Assembly: GCF_002929335.1 (NCBI RefSeq)
Contig: NZ_PJIL01000016.1
Coordinates: 1 to 64,000 of the forward strand
Direction: 5' to 3'
DNA: 64,000 bases
DNA from: Arthrobacter sp. Y81
GTDB lineage: Bacteria; Actinomycetota; Actinomycetes; Actinomycetales; Micrococcaceae
The position numbers were made by a program, and so were the translations under genes. How positions within the stretch are numbered: the first letter of the stretch is position 1; each line of letters opens with the position of its first letter. The notes under the pieces are model-generated. The model did not search any database and was not told the DNA's origin. It was given only the letters and a program-made list of their open reading frames with translations. This document shows positions 16,870 to 26,142 of this stretch, in pieces.

Positions 16870-17993
16870 CAGGCGTCCTGCGCCGTCGGCTTGCTCAGGG
16901 TGTCCTCCTGCACCTGGGCAGCCATCCGCGCTGCCACCCGCCCTGCATGCGTGGGCGGTTCCGGTACATGGGCGGGCGTGAGGGCCGCGTACTCCTTGCG
17001 CAGCACCGGCAGGACTTCCTCGCCGAACAGGTCCAGTTGTTCCAGCACGGTCTTCAGCGGCAGGCCCGCGTGGTCAATCAGGAAGAGCTGGCGCTGGTAG
17101 TCGCCGAAGTACTCACGGAACGTGAGGGTCTTTTCGATGACCTCCTGCGGGCTGCCGACGGTCAGGGGTGTCTGCGACGTGAAATCCTCCAGTGAGGGGC
17201 CGTGGCCGTAGACGGGCGCATTGTCGAAGTAGGGGCGGAACTCCTTCACGGCCTCCTGGGAGTTCTTGCGCATGAAGAACTGTCCGCCCAGTCCTACGAT
17301 GGCCTGGTCGGCCTTGCCGTGGCCGTAGTGCTCGTAGCGTTCGCGGTAGAGGCTGATCAGCTGCTGGTAGTGCTCCTTGGGCCAGAAGATGTTGTTGGCG
17401 AAGAATCCGTCGCCGTAGTACGCGGCCACTTCCGCAATCTGCGGAGTGCGGATGGAGCCGTGCCACACGAAGGGGGCCACGCCGTCGAGCGGGCGCGGAG
17501 TGGAGGTGAAGTTCTGCAGCGGCGTGCGGTGCTTGCCGGACCAGTTCACCGTGTCTTCATCCCAGAGTTTGCGCAACAGGCTGTAGTTCTCGATGGCCAG
17601 CTCGATGCCGTCCTGGATGTTCTTGCCGAACCAGGGGTAGACCGGGGCCGTGTTGCCGCGCCCCATGACCAGGTCCACGCGGCCGTCGGCCAGGTGCTGC
17701 AGCATCGCAAAGTCTTCGGCGATCTTCACTGGGTCGTTGGTGGTGATCAGCGTGGTGGCAGTGGACAGGATGATGCGTTCTGTCTGCGCCGCGATGTACG
17801 CCAGCGTGGTGGTGGGGGAGGAGGAGAAGAAAGGCCGGTTGTGGTGCTCGCCGATGGCGTAGACGTCCATACCGATCTCTTCGACTTTTTTGGCGATGGC
17901 CACGGACGCCTTGATGCGCTCGTGTTCCGTGGGCGTGCGGCCCGTGGTGGGATCAGTGGTGATGTCACTGACACTGAATACGCCGATCTGCAT
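16869..17993 (-). CDS. LLM class flavin-dependent oxidoreductase
   Basis: A 374-residue bacterial-luciferase-like (LLM) monooxygenase: an eight-stranded barrel using reduced flavin. Family features are MQIGVFSVSDITTDP at the N-terminus, EEIGMDVYAIGEHHNRPF, GRVDLVMGRGN and HGSIRTPQIAEVAAYYGDGF. It belongs to the group with a Thr/Pro-rich N-terminal loop annotated as putative FMN-dependent oxidoreductases; the substrate is unknown. First gene of a two-gene operon with the MarR regulator. A TACACT -10 box (18036-18041, minus strand) and an operator-like palindrome precede it. Confidence 0.9.
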   Translation of the reverse strand: MQIGVFSVSDITTDPTTGRTPTEHERIKASVAIAKKVEEIGMDVYAIGEHHNRPFFSSSPTTTLAYIAAQTERIILSTATTLITTNDPVKIAEDFAMLQHLADGRVDLVMGRGNTAPVYPWFGKNIQDGIELAIENYSLLRKLWDEDTVNWSGKHRTPLQNFTSTPRPLDGVAPFVWHGSIRTPQIAEVAAYYGDGFFANNIFWPKEHYQQLISLYRERYEHYGHGKADQAIVGLGGQFFMRKNSQEAVKEFRPYFDNAPVYGHGPSLEDFTSQTPLTVGSPQEVIEKTLTFREYFGDYQRQLFLIDHAGLPLKTVLEQLDLFGEEVLPVLRKEYAALTPAHVPEPPTHAGRVAARMAAQVQEDTLSKPTAQDA

Positions 17994-18035
17994 GATGTGC
18001 CTTTCCGATTTCCGAACTGTTCCGGGTCTTGTTCC

Positions 18036-18070
18036 AGTGTAGCCGATTTACATGCATTTGCATCTATCGG
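18036..18070 (-). promoter_or_regulatory. Promoter and palindromic operator of the LLM-marR operon
   Basis: On the minus strand TACACT (18041-18036) fits a -10 box. Immediately upstream, ATGCA-TT-TGCAT (18052-18063) is a perfect palindrome nested in CCGAT...ATCGG (18043-18047 and 18066-18070). The palindrome covers the expected -35 position, as in MarR-type repression. Confidence 0.6.
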
Positions 18071-18115
18071 TGAGTGTAACGTCCGGCCCGCCAGGATATT
18101 CCCGCGCGGTTAAGC

Positions 18116-18153
18116 AGCAGTGCCCGTACCACCGGGGCGGCACGGGCACTGCT
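18116..18153. terminator. Hairpin between the RND and LLM genes
   Basis: Perfect 12-bp stem AGCAGTGCCCGT/ACGGGCACTGCT around a 14-nt loop. TTTT follows on the plus strand but not on the minus strand, where the upstream RND gene ends 53 bp earlier. It may act as a terminator for the RND transcript, but the orientation of the T-run is not ideal. Confidence 0.5.
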
Positions 18154-18205
18154 TTTCATAGGGCACTGCTATTTTTCGGGCGGTGTCATGATTGAGCCGC
18201 TGATG

Positions 18206-21200
18206 CTATTCGGGCTCTCCGGCCGCAGCCCGGCGGCCGGAGACCTTGGGAACCGTCCCCGTTGTCCAGTCGACGAACTCTGCGTCGACGTCAACCGCCG
18301 GCCCGAAATCAGGGCGTTCGTGCATCGCGCGGAGCAGGGCCTTCCTCTCCCGGCGCCCCTCCACCAGCCGGTACAGCACCGGTACCAGGACCAGCGTGAG
18401 TGCGGTTGAGGAGATCAGGCCGCCGATCACCACGATGGCCAGCGGCTGGGAGATGAAGCCGCCGCCGCCGGTCAGTCCCAGCGCCATGGGCGTCAGTGCG
18501 AAGACGGTGGCCAGGGCGGTCATCAGGATGGGACGGAGGCGCTGCCGCGCGCCGTGCGTGATGGCGTCGGCCACGTTCATCCCCGGCGAGTTTATTCCGG
18601 AAGGGCCGGTCCGCGGCTGCCGGTACTGGTTGATGAGGTCGATCAGGACGATTGCGTTGGTCACCACAATGCCCACCAGCATCAGCATGCCGATCAGTGA
18701 CGGCAGGCCTAGAGGCACCCTGGTTACCAGGAGCAGCGCGATCGCCCCGGTCGCCGCAAACGGGACGGACACCAGGAGGATCAACGGCTGGATGAGCGAC
18801 TTGAAGGCGGCCACCATGATCACGTACACAATGGCGATGGCGGCAAGCAGGGCCAGGCCCAGCTGCTGGAATGACTCCGTCTGCTGGGTGGTGGCCCCGC
18901 CGATCTCTGCCGTGACGCCCGCGGGAAGCCCAACCCCCTTGAGCCGGTTCTGCACCTCTGCGCTGACCTCGCCGAGGTTGGCGCCCGACGGTGTGACGGA
19001 GACGCGGGCGGTGCGCTGGCCGTTGCTGGCGGTGATGGAAACCGGGATGTCCACTTGCTCCACGGAGGCAATGCTTCCCAGCGTCACGGCTCCGCCGGAC
19101 GTGGGAAGCGGAATGTTCCGCACGGCGCTGACGCTCGTGAAGCGGGTGCCCTCGCCGATCTGAACCGGGAAGTCATTGGTGTCGATCCGCACGGTACCAG
19201 CCGGAATCGGGCTGATGGTGGAAGCCAGGACGCCCGCCACCTGTTCCTCGTTCAGGCCGGCGGCGACTGCCTTGGCACGGTCCACCTTGACCTGCACCAC
19301 GGGCTGGCTGGCTGCCAGATTGGTGGCAACCTCCGTGCTGCCGGGTACGCCCTCCATCGCCTTGACCATGGCATCGCTCGCAGCGCGGAGGTCCGCAGAG
19401 TTGGCGGCCTTGAGCGTGATGTCCACGGTGGACGTGGTGCCGAACCCGCCCTGCTGGGAGCCGACGGAGATCTGGCCCGCATCGCTGATCCTGGCCAGTT
19501 CGGTGCGGACGGTCTCCTGGAGCCGGGCCTGGTTGGCTTTCTCCTCGGTGACAACGGTGAACGAGGAGTTCGAGGCACCGCTGGAGGTCAGCGCGGTGAA
19601 GCCGGTCTGTGCGTTGCCCGAGGTGACCTGGACGTCCTTGATGCCGTCGATGCTCCGCAGTACTTCTTCGACCTTCACGGCGGCCGCGCTTGTGTCCGTC
19701 AGGCTGGTTCCCGCCGGCAGGACCTGGCGGACCGTCATGCTGTTCTCACCGGACCTGCCCAGCAGGTCGGTGGCGAGCAGCGGTGTCATGGCAGCCGTTC
19801 CGCCGAGGACCAGGACCGCCGCGATGAGGGTCACCACAGGATGCTTCTGCGTCTTGTTGAGGATCGGCAGGTAGCCGCGCTGCAGTCGGCTGCGCTGCTC
19901 TGCCTCATGCGCCTTGGCGGCGGCTTCCCGGGCGGCCCCGGCGGACAGTGCGGCGCCGGCACTGCCGGCGGGTGTCTTGAGGAACCAGTAAGCCAGAACG
20001 GGAACGATGGTGAGCGACACCAGCAGTGACGAAAGCAGCGCGATGGTCACCGTCAGGGCGAAGGGCCGGAACAGCTCGCCGGCCAGCTCGCCGACGAAGG
20101 CGATGGGAAGGAAGACAGCCACGGTAGTCAGTGTGGATGCCGTGATGGCGCCGGCCACTTCACGGATGGAGGTGAGGATGGCCTCAAGTTTCGCTTCGCC
20201 GTAGCTGAGGTGGCGCTTGATGTTCTCGATCACCACAATCGAGTCATCCACCACGCGTCCGATCGCTATGGTGAGCGCTCCGAGGGTCAGGAGGTTCAGG
20301 GAGTATCCGGTCGCGGACAGTCCGATGAACGTGATGAGCAGGGACAGCGGGATGGAGACGGCCGTGACCAGCGTGGACCGCACGGACATCAGGAACACCA
20401 GGATCACTGCCACAGCAAATCCGAGGCCCAGCAGGCCTTCGGTGGTCAGGTCCTTGATGGACTTCTCGATGAACGGGGCCTGGTCGAACACCGGGGTGAA
20501 CTTGGCGTTCGATCCAAGCTCCGCTTCGAGCTGGCCGATGGAATCCTTCACCGCGTGCGAGATGGCCACGGTGTCGCCTTCGGGCTTTTTCGTCACGGAC
20601 AAGGCAAGCGTTTCCTTGCCGTTGGTCCGCGTAATCGACGTCCGGACGTCGTCCTTGATGCTGACATCGGCCACGCTGCCGATCGTGGCGGCGTCCTTGG
20701 CGCCGCCGAGCGGCAGGGCCTTGACGGCGTCCAGGGAGTCCACCGGGCTGCCGATCTGCAACGAAAGCGTCTTGCCCTGTTCCTCGATGGTGCCCGCCGG
20801 AATCAGGGCCCCGTTGTTCTTCAACGCATTGCTGATGGACTGGATGGTGGCACCCTTGGCGGCCATGGCCTCAGGGCGGGGAAGGATCTGGATGCGCTGG
20901 GTGGCGCCGCCGGTGACGTCGGCGCCCCTGACGCCGTCGAGCTTCTGAAGGCGGGGGACGCTGAGGCGCTGGAGGTCGGCGTTCAGCTCACTGAGCGGCT
21001 TGTCGGACGAGACCGCCAGGAACACGATCGGGAAATCGCTGATGCTGCCGGCGATGGCCTGCGGCTGGACGTCATCCGGCAGCGCGCGCTTGGCGTTGGA
21101 GATGGCACGGTCGATCTGGTTCCGTGCACGGTCCAGGTTTGTCCCGTACGTGAACACCATGGTGATTTGCGAGACGCCCGTGCGGGAGGTGGACGACGTC

Positions 21201-21439
21201 GACTCCAGCCCCTCGACACCGTTCAGTGCGGTTTCGAGGGGCCCGCTCACCTGTTTGTCCACGACTTCCGGTGACGCCCCGGGCATGGACGAGATGACCG
21301 TGATCTGCGGAAACTCGATGGAAGGGATGAGTTCCTGCTTCAGCGAGGACATGGTGATCACGCCGAACACCGACGCGAAGACGGTGATCAGCGCGATCAG
21401 GGCCCTGTTTGCCAGCGAAAGTTTTGCCAGCCGGTACAT
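18206..21439 (-). CDS. RND efflux transporter (AcrB/SwrC-like, HAE family)
   Basis: A 1077-residue resistance-nodulation-division transporter with the duplicated layout of 12 helices and two large extracytoplasmic loops. The N-terminal helix is followed by the typical SLKQELIPSIEFPQITV and PGASPEVVDKQV; helix 4 region has GRVVDDSIVVIENIKRHL, and the second half GIVVTNAIVLIDLINQYR. The charged C-terminal tail is cytoplasmic. It resembles the SwrC/YerP-type RND pumps of Gram-positives. No membrane-fusion or outer-membrane partner gene is nearby. Start ATG 21439 has AGGAGA about eight bases upstream. Substrate unknown. Confidence 0.92.
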   Translation of the reverse strand: MYRLAKLSLANRALIALITVFASVFGVITMSSLKQELIPSIEFPQITVISSMPGASPEVVDKQVSGPLETALNGVEGLESTSSTSRTGVSQITMVFTYGTNLDRARNQIDRAISNAKRALPDDVQPQAIAGSISDFPIVFLAVSSDKPLSELNADLQRLSVPRLQKLDGVRGADVTGGATQRIQILPRPEAMAAKGATIQSISNALKNNGALIPAGTIEEQGKTLSLQIGSPVDSLDAVKALPLGGAKDAATIGSVADVSIKDDVRTSITRTNGKETLALSVTKKPEGDTVAISHAVKDSIGQLEAELGSNAKFTPVFDQAPFIEKSIKDLTTEGLLGLGFAVAVILVFLMSVRSTLVTAVSIPLSLLITFIGLSATGYSLNLLTLGALTIAIGRVVDDSIVVIENIKRHLSYGEAKLEAILTSIREVAGAITASTLTTVAVFLPIAFVGELAGELFRPFALTVTIALLSSLLVSLTIVPVLAYWFLKTPAGSAGAALSAGAAREAAAKAHEAEQRSRLQRGYLPILNKTQKHPVVTLIAAVLVLGGTAAMTPLLATDLLGRSGENSMTVRQVLPAGTSLTDTSAAAVKVEEVLRSIDGIKDVQVTSGNAQTGFTALTSSGASNSSFTVVTEEKANQARLQETVRTELARISDAGQISVGSQQGGFGTTSTVDITLKAANSADLRAASDAMVKAMEGVPGSTEVATNLAASQPVVQVKVDRAKAVAAGLNEEQVAGVLASTISPIPAGTVRIDTNDFPVQIGEGTRFTSVSAVRNIPLPTSGGAVTLGSIASVEQVDIPVSITASNGQRTARVSVTPSGANLGEVSAEVQNRLKGVGLPAGVTAEIGGATTQQTESFQQLGLALLAAIAIVYVIMVAAFKSLIQPLILLVSVPFAATGAIALLLVTRVPLGLPSLIGMLMLVGIVVTNAIVLIDLINQYRQPRTGPSGINSPGMNVADAITHGARQRLRPILMTALATVFALTPMALGLTGGGGFISQPLAIVVIGGLISSTALTLVLVPVLYRLVEGRRERKALLRAMHERPDFGPAVDVDAEFVDWTTGTVPKVSGRRAAAGEPE

Positions 21440-21508
21440 CTCATCGTCTCCTGGTGGGTTATCGGACTTGTGGTTGGGTGTGAAACCTGCCGTAACCCGA
21501 ACAGGGCG

Positions 21509-23014
21509 TCAGCTGGAGGGTGCGTCCACGGCCGCCAGCTGGAGGGTCTTGGCAGTTTCTGCCTCCAGCTTTGCGGCCAGTTCCGGGTTGTCGTTGAGCT
21601 TGACGCCGTAGCCTGGCATCATCTCCTTGAGCTTCGACTGCCAGCTCCCGAAGTTCTTCGGGAAGGACTTCTGGAGCAGTTCGATCATGATGGGAACAGC
21701 GGTTGACGCTCCCGGGGAGGCCCCAAGCAATGCGCCGATGGAACCGTCGCGGGCCGCGATCACTTCAGTGCCGAACTGCAGGACACCACCCTTCTTCGGA
21801 TCCTTCTTGATGATCTGAACACGCTGGCCGGCGGTGATGAGTTCCCAGTCGCCGTCTTTTGCTTCCGGGTAGTACTCGCGAAGGGCCTCCACCTTGTCGC
21901 CGTGGCGCTTGGCGACTTCCTTGACCAGGTAGGCGGTCAGGTCCATATTGTCCTTGGCCACAGCCAGCATCGGGATGATGTTGCTAGGGCGGATGGACAG
22001 CGGCAGGTCCAGGTACGATCCGTTTTTCAGGAAGTTGGTGGAGAATCCTGCGTACGGTCCGAACAGCAGGGAGCGCTTGCCGTTGACGTAGCGGGTGTCG
22101 AGGTGCGGGACGGACATGGGCGGGGCTCCGACGGATGCCTGGCCGTAGACCTTGGCGCTGTGCTGGGCGGAGAGTGCCTCATCGGTGCAGCGGAAGAACT
22201 GGCCGGAGACCGGGAAGCCGCCGTAGCCCTTGCTCTCCGGAATTCCGGAAGCCTGCAGCAGGTGGAGGGCGCCGCCGCCGGCGCCGACGAATACGAACTT
22301 CGCGCGGATGTTGCCGTGCTCGCCGGACTTCTTGTGCTTGAGCGTGAGGTCCCATCCTCCGCCCGGGGCGCGGCGGATGCCGTTGACGTCGTGGCCGTAG
22401 TTGATCTCGACGCCGTTGTTGCCCAGGTAGGTGGTCAGCTCGCGGGTCAGCGCGCCGAAGTCGACGTCGGTTCCCTCGGCTGCGCGGGTAGCGGCGATCC
22501 GCTGCTTGGCGTCGCGGCCCTTGACGATCAGGGGCGCCCACTTGGAAATCTGGGCGTGGTCCTCGGAGTACTCCATGGAACGGAAGAGGGTGTTCGGCTT
22601 CAGTGCCTCATACCGGGTCTTCAGGAAGTCCGCGTTGGCTTCCCCGATCACGAAGCTCATGTGCGGGACCGTGTTGATGAAGCCCTTGGGGGACCCGATG
22701 AGGGAGTTGCTGACCAGGTGGGACCAGAACTGGCGGGACAGCTGGAACTGCTCGTTGATGTGCAGCGCCTTGGAGGGGTCAACCGAGCCGTCTTTGGCTG
22801 CGGGAGAGTAATTAAGCTCACACAGGGCGGCGTGGCCGGTTCCTGCGTTGTTCCACGGGCCTGAGCTTTCCAGGCCGGCTTCGTCGAGCCGTTCGAACAG
22901 CGAGACGGTCCAGTTCGGTTCGAGCTGCTTGATGAACGCACCCAGCGTGGCGCTCATAATGCCGCCGCCAATCAGGACGACGTCGGCATGTTGGGTCTTG
23001 GAAATGAAAGTCAC
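21509..23014 (-). CDS. mqo: Malate:quinone oxidoreductase
   Basis: A 501-residue FAD enzyme oxidising L-malate to oxaloacetate with electrons to the quinone pool, peripherally bound to the membrane. FAD motif DVVLIGGGIMSATLGAF at the N-terminus, then LESSGPWNNAGTGHAALCEL, FVFVGAGGGALHLLQASG and the C-terminal GASPGASTAVPIMIELLQ, all characteristic. GTG start at 23014 with GGAG seven bases upstream; family-typical length. It lies 70 bp upstream of the RND gene on the same strand, but no functional link is evident. Confidence 0.96.
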   Translation of the reverse strand: MTFISKTQHADVVLIGGGIMSATLGAFIKQLEPNWTVSLFERLDEAGLESSGPWNNAGTGHAALCELNYSPAAKDGSVDPSKALHINEQFQLSRQFWSHLVSNSLIGSPKGFINTVPHMSFVIGEANADFLKTRYEALKPNTLFRSMEYSEDHAQISKWAPLIVKGRDAKQRIAATRAAEGTDVDFGALTRELTTYLGNNGVEINYGHDVNGIRRAPGGGWDLTLKHKKSGEHGNIRAKFVFVGAGGGALHLLQASGIPESKGYGGFPVSGQFFRCTDEALSAQHSAKVYGQASVGAPPMSVPHLDTRYVNGKRSLLFGPYAGFSTNFLKNGSYLDLPLSIRPSNIIPMLAVAKDNMDLTAYLVKEVAKRHGDKVEALREYYPEAKDGDWELITAGQRVQIIKKDPKKGGVLQFGTEVIAARDGSIGALLGASPGASTAVPIMIELLQKSFPKNFGSWQSKLKEMMPGYGVKLNDNPELAAKLEAETAKTLQLAAVDAPSS

Positions 23015-23093
23015 AATGAGTCTCCGATAGCAGCGGCTCTGGCTGTCACAGAATATCCCCGAGCACCCCACTAACTGAAATTGGTTCAGTCCG

Positions 23094-24770
23094 TCAAGGT
23101 TTCAGCTCGACCTTTGTGAAAACTTCGTTTAATACCGGGGACGCGGGGTACTTCAGCACCCGGTCGGACAGCGCCAGGGCCGATATGGGGAAGGCGATGG
23201 GGACGGCCGGGACAGACTGGGCAATCTGGGCGTTGATGGTGCGGTACTGCTCCGTCCGCTCCTCGCCCTCCGGCAGGCCTCGGGCCCGGGCGATCTTGGA
23301 AAAGACCTGCGGATCCTGGTAGCCGAATTCGCCGGTCTTCTCGCCGAACAGGGGACCGACGAAGTTGTCCGGGTCGGCGTACGAACCGTTCCAGCCAAGC
23401 AGGTGCAGGGCATGGTCGCCCGGTGACTGCACCTTTTGCAGGTACCCGTCCGACCACTCCACCGGAACAGGCTTCACGTTCAGGCCCACTGCGGTGAGTT
23501 GCCTGCTGAGCTCGGCGTAGACCTTTTCGGGTGTGGGGAGGTACGGCCTTGTCACATTAAGGGGGTAGTAGAACTTGAGTTCCTCGCCCTTGTACCCGGC
23601 TTCCTCCAACAACGCTTTGGCCTTGGCCGGATCGTAACCAAGGGAGGGGGCGTTGTTGTTGAACCCGCTGAGTTTGGGCGGAACGAACTGGGTTGCCTGC
23701 GTTGTGTTGTCGATGAAGAACCTGCGGATCAGTGTTTCCTTGTCCACTGCCATTTCGATGGCCTGCCGGACTTTGAGGTTCTGCAGGATGGGCACTTCCT
23801 GGTTCATGCCGAGATACATCACGGAGAAGGGGTCGCGCTGGATGATCTGTTTTCCGCGCTTGACCAGCTGATCGAAGTTCCCCACAGTGACGGCGTCGTA
23901 GGCGTCGATCTTCCCGTCGAGGAGGGCCTGCAGCCTCGACTGGGGCTGGTCGTAGGTGACGAAGTTGATGGTGCCGATCTGGCCCTTGTCGCCCCAGTAA
24001 TCCTTGTTGCTGACCAGCTTGACGCTCGAGTCTTCCCACGCCGCGAAGCTGTAGGGACCCGTGCCCACGGGATGCAGTGCATAGTTTGAGACCGGCTGGC
24101 CGTCGCGGGTCTGGCTGAGGGTGTCGGCCTTCTGCTCCGCCATGGCCTGCGGGGACGACATGGCGAAGGCCGGCAGCGTCAGCGCCTGGAGGAAACCGGT
24201 GAAGGGCTGCGTGAGGTCGATCCGGACATTCCCGGCGGAGAGCGCGGTGCAGCCCTTGTAGATGGACAGCGAGGCCTGGTCGGCGTGGGCCTTGAAGACA
24301 CCTTTGAACGACGTCCCGGGGGCTTGTTTCCTCAGGCTTTCCGGGAAATTGAACCAGCGGTTGAAGTTGGTGCAGACCGACGCGGCATCGAACGGCGACC
24401 CGTCCTGGAAGGTGACGCCCTCACGGAGCTTGAACGTGTATGCGCTGCCCTCGTTGGATTCTGCCCACTCGGTCGCGAGCAGGGGAGTGGGCAGGCCGGT
24501 AGTCTGGTCCACCCCGACCAGGCCTTCGAGGACCTGGCGGGTGATCCGGTAGGACTCCGTGTCGGATGCCAGCGCGGGATCGAGTCCCAGCGGCTGGGCC
24601 GCGGTGCCGAACGTAAACGTCGCCGTGGGCGAGGTGGGGGCCGAGCTGGTCGGAACCGCAGAGGACGACGCCGGCGCGGGGGCGGGCACGCCCGTGCACG
24701 AGGCAAGCAGCAGTGACAGGACACCTGCACCGATACTGACTGCAATGCGGCGCGATTTACTGCTGGGCAC
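23094..24770 (-). CDS. ABC transporter substrate-binding lipoprotein, family 5 (peptide/dipeptide type)
   Basis: A 558-residue extracellular solute-binding protein. Lipoprotein signal with lipobox LLASC (Cys near 25), a Pro/Ala/Ser linker, then the SBP_bac_5 domain: FKLREGVTFQDGSPFDAASV, FTGFLQALTLPAF, HPVGTGPYSFAAWE and NLKVRQAIEMAVDKETLI. Relatives bind oligopeptides, dipeptides, nickel or opines. GTG start at 24770 with AGAGGTGAT about eight bases before it. No permease or ATPase gene is next to it, so it is an orphan binding protein within this window. Confidence 0.92.
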   Translation of the reverse strand: MPSSKSRRIAVSIGAGVLSLLLASCTGVPAPAPASSSAVPTSSAPTSPTATFTFGTAAQPLGLDPALASDTESYRITRQVLEGLVGVDQTTGLPTPLLATEWAESNEGSAYTFKLREGVTFQDGSPFDAASVCTNFNRWFNFPESLRKQAPGTSFKGVFKAHADQASLSIYKGCTALSAGNVRIDLTQPFTGFLQALTLPAFAMSSPQAMAEQKADTLSQTRDGQPVSNYALHPVGTGPYSFAAWEDSSVKLVSNKDYWGDKGQIGTINFVTYDQPQSRLQALLDGKIDAYDAVTVGNFDQLVKRGKQIIQRDPFSVMYLGMNQEVPILQNLKVRQAIEMAVDKETLIRRFFIDNTTQATQFVPPKLSGFNNNAPSLGYDPAKAKALLEEAGYKGEELKFYYPLNVTRPYLPTPEKVYAELSRQLTAVGLNVKPVPVEWSDGYLQKVQSPGDHALHLLGWNGSYADPDNFVGPLFGEKTGEFGYQDPQVFSKIARARGLPEGEERTEQYRTINAQIAQSVPAVPIAFPISALALSDRVLKYPASPVLNEVFTKVELKP

Positions 24771-24901
24771 TCGATTATCACCTCTGGACGGCCGGAAGGC
24801 CTCTGGACGGCTGGGAGGTCCGCGGGCCGGGACCGCTCCCCAGTCTAATTGACCGATCCTGGACGCTGGCCGGGTCCGGGGCGCGGCGGCAGGGGCAAAA
24901 A

Positions 24902-24932
24902 CGAAGGTCCGCACCACCGGTGCGGACCTTCG
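24902..24932 (-). terminator. Rho-independent terminator of the fasciclin gene
   Basis: Perfect 14-bp stem CGAAGGTCCGCACC/GGTGCGGACCTTCG with a 3-nt loop, followed on the minus strand by TTTTTG, 61 bp past the fasciclin stop codon. Confidence 0.9.
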
Positions 24933-24993
24933 GTTTCTCCAGGGCTGGCCCAGGGAGTCAGGCTGGAGCCGGATCAGGAGCGTTGCGGGTTGC

Positions 24994-25668
24994 CTACTTC
25001 GGCATCAGGACGGAGTCCACCAGGTAGACCGTGGCGTTGGCGGTCTTGACGCCGCCGCAGATGACGCTGGCGTCATCGACCTTCAGCGCATCCTTGGTGC
25101 CGGTCACGGTGACGGAACCGCCCTGGACAGTCTTGTGGGTGCCCACAATCTTGTCGGGGGTGATCTGGCCGGGAACCACGTGGTAAGTCAGGATCTTGCT
25201 CAGCAGGGCGTCGTCGGTCTTGAGGGTTTCGATGGTGGCGGCGTCGATCTTGGCGAACGCGTCATCCACCGGTGCGAAGACCGTGAATTCGCTGCCGTTG
25301 AGCGTATCCACCAGGTCAACCTTCGGGTTGAGCTTGCCGGACACTGCTGCCGTCAGGGTCTTCAGCAGCGGGTTGTTGGATGCTGCAACGGCGACCGGAT
25401 CGAGGGCCATTCCGGCCACCGAGCCTGCGCCGTCCGGAACCTGCTCTGCGTAGCCTGCGCAGCCGGGACCCACCAGGTTGGCGGCCGGGTCCATGGCGGC
25501 CGAGGAGCTGGCCGACGGGGACGGTGCCATGCTCGAAGCGGAGGGCGTGGAAGCCGGTGCCGACGAGCTGTTTGCCGTCGTGGCGGAGCCTCCGCAGGCG
25601 GTCAGGCTGAGCAGAGCGGCAGCTGCAACGCCTGCAACGGCGAAGGTAGTGCGCTTGAATGACTGCAT
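24994..25668 (-). CDS. Fasciclin (FAS1) domain lipoprotein
   Basis: A 224-residue secreted lipoprotein. Signal peptide with lipobox LTACG (Cys25), Ser/Ala/Pro-rich linker to about residue 58, then one FAS1 domain with the H1 and H2 segments LNGSEFTVFAPVDDAFAKI and VTVTGTKDALKVDDASVICGG and a central KILTYHVVPGQ. Similar to MPT70/MPB83-type proteins of actinobacteria, with a role in surface adhesion or extracellular matrix proposed for the family. Cysteines at the start of the domain (GPGCAGYAE) and near the end (VICGG) may pair, as in MPT70. Start has AAGGAGA upstream; a strong terminator follows. Confidence 0.93.
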   Translation of the reverse strand: MQSFKRTTFAVAGVAAAALLSLTACGGSATTANSSSAPASTPSASSMAPSPSASSSAAMDPAANLVGPGCAGYAEQVPDGAGSVAGMALDPVAVAASNNPLLKTLTAAVSGKLNPKVDLVDTLNGSEFTVFAPVDDAFAKIDAATIETLKTDDALLSKILTYHVVPGQITPDKIVGTHKTVQGGSVTVTGTKDALKVDDASVICGGVKTANATVYLVDSVLMPK

Positions 25669-25870
25669 TTCGATTCTCCTTGTTAGTGCCGATCATTGCC
25701 TGCGGTGAACGACTCTTTCGATCACTGCACTGGCTCAATTCCGACTGTGGGCACCGACCCTTGGTTGGTGTCTCAATGGGTATTCGGCAGCTCGGCGGCA
25801 CCGGATGGGTGGACCCGGAGAATTCTTTTCCTGCGGACTATTCAGGCACAGGGCATTGGCGTTAAACGAC

Positions 25871-25900
25871 GGAATCCCGGACCGTGAGGTCCGGGATTCC
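25871..25900 (-). terminator. Hairpin terminator downstream of tRNA-Leu
   Basis: Perfect 13-bp stem GGAATCCCGGACC/GGTCCGGGATTCC with a GTGA loop, 16 bp beyond the tRNA 3' end. On the minus strand only a weak T-run (GTCGTTTAA) follows. Confidence 0.75.
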
Positions 25901-25916
25901 GGTGTTCCTACTGCTG

Positions 25917-25998
25917 TGCGCAAGGGGGGACTTGAACCCCCACGCCCGAAGGCACAGGAACCTAAATCCTGCGTGTCTGCCAATTTCACCACTCGCGC
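25917..25998 (-). tRNA. tRNA-Leu(TAG)
   Basis: Class II tRNA of 82 nt on the minus strand. Acceptor stem GCGCGAG/CTTGCGC with one G-U pair, anticodon stem CAGGA/TCCTG around loop TTTAGGT (anticodon TAG, codon CUA), long variable arm GCCTTCGGGC and T-loop GTTCAAG. CCA is not encoded. Confidence 0.95.
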
Positions 25999-26142
25999 GC
26001 GGCGCCGTCGTGCGTGATCCTGACGCTGTTCGTGCGAAAGCGAAAGGACGTTCGACGGCGGATGCCAGGCTCCAGTGTACCTGCCGGCCGGGCCTTTTGC
26101 TCGGTGCTGGAAGACGCGGTTCCCACCCGCAGGGAAGGGAAC

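Noticed and set aside
18206..21439. Horizontal acquisition of the RND pump from a Gram-negative.
   Set aside because: Base and codon use match the neighbours, no mobility genes or tRNA junction are present, and Gram-positive SwrC-type relatives exist.
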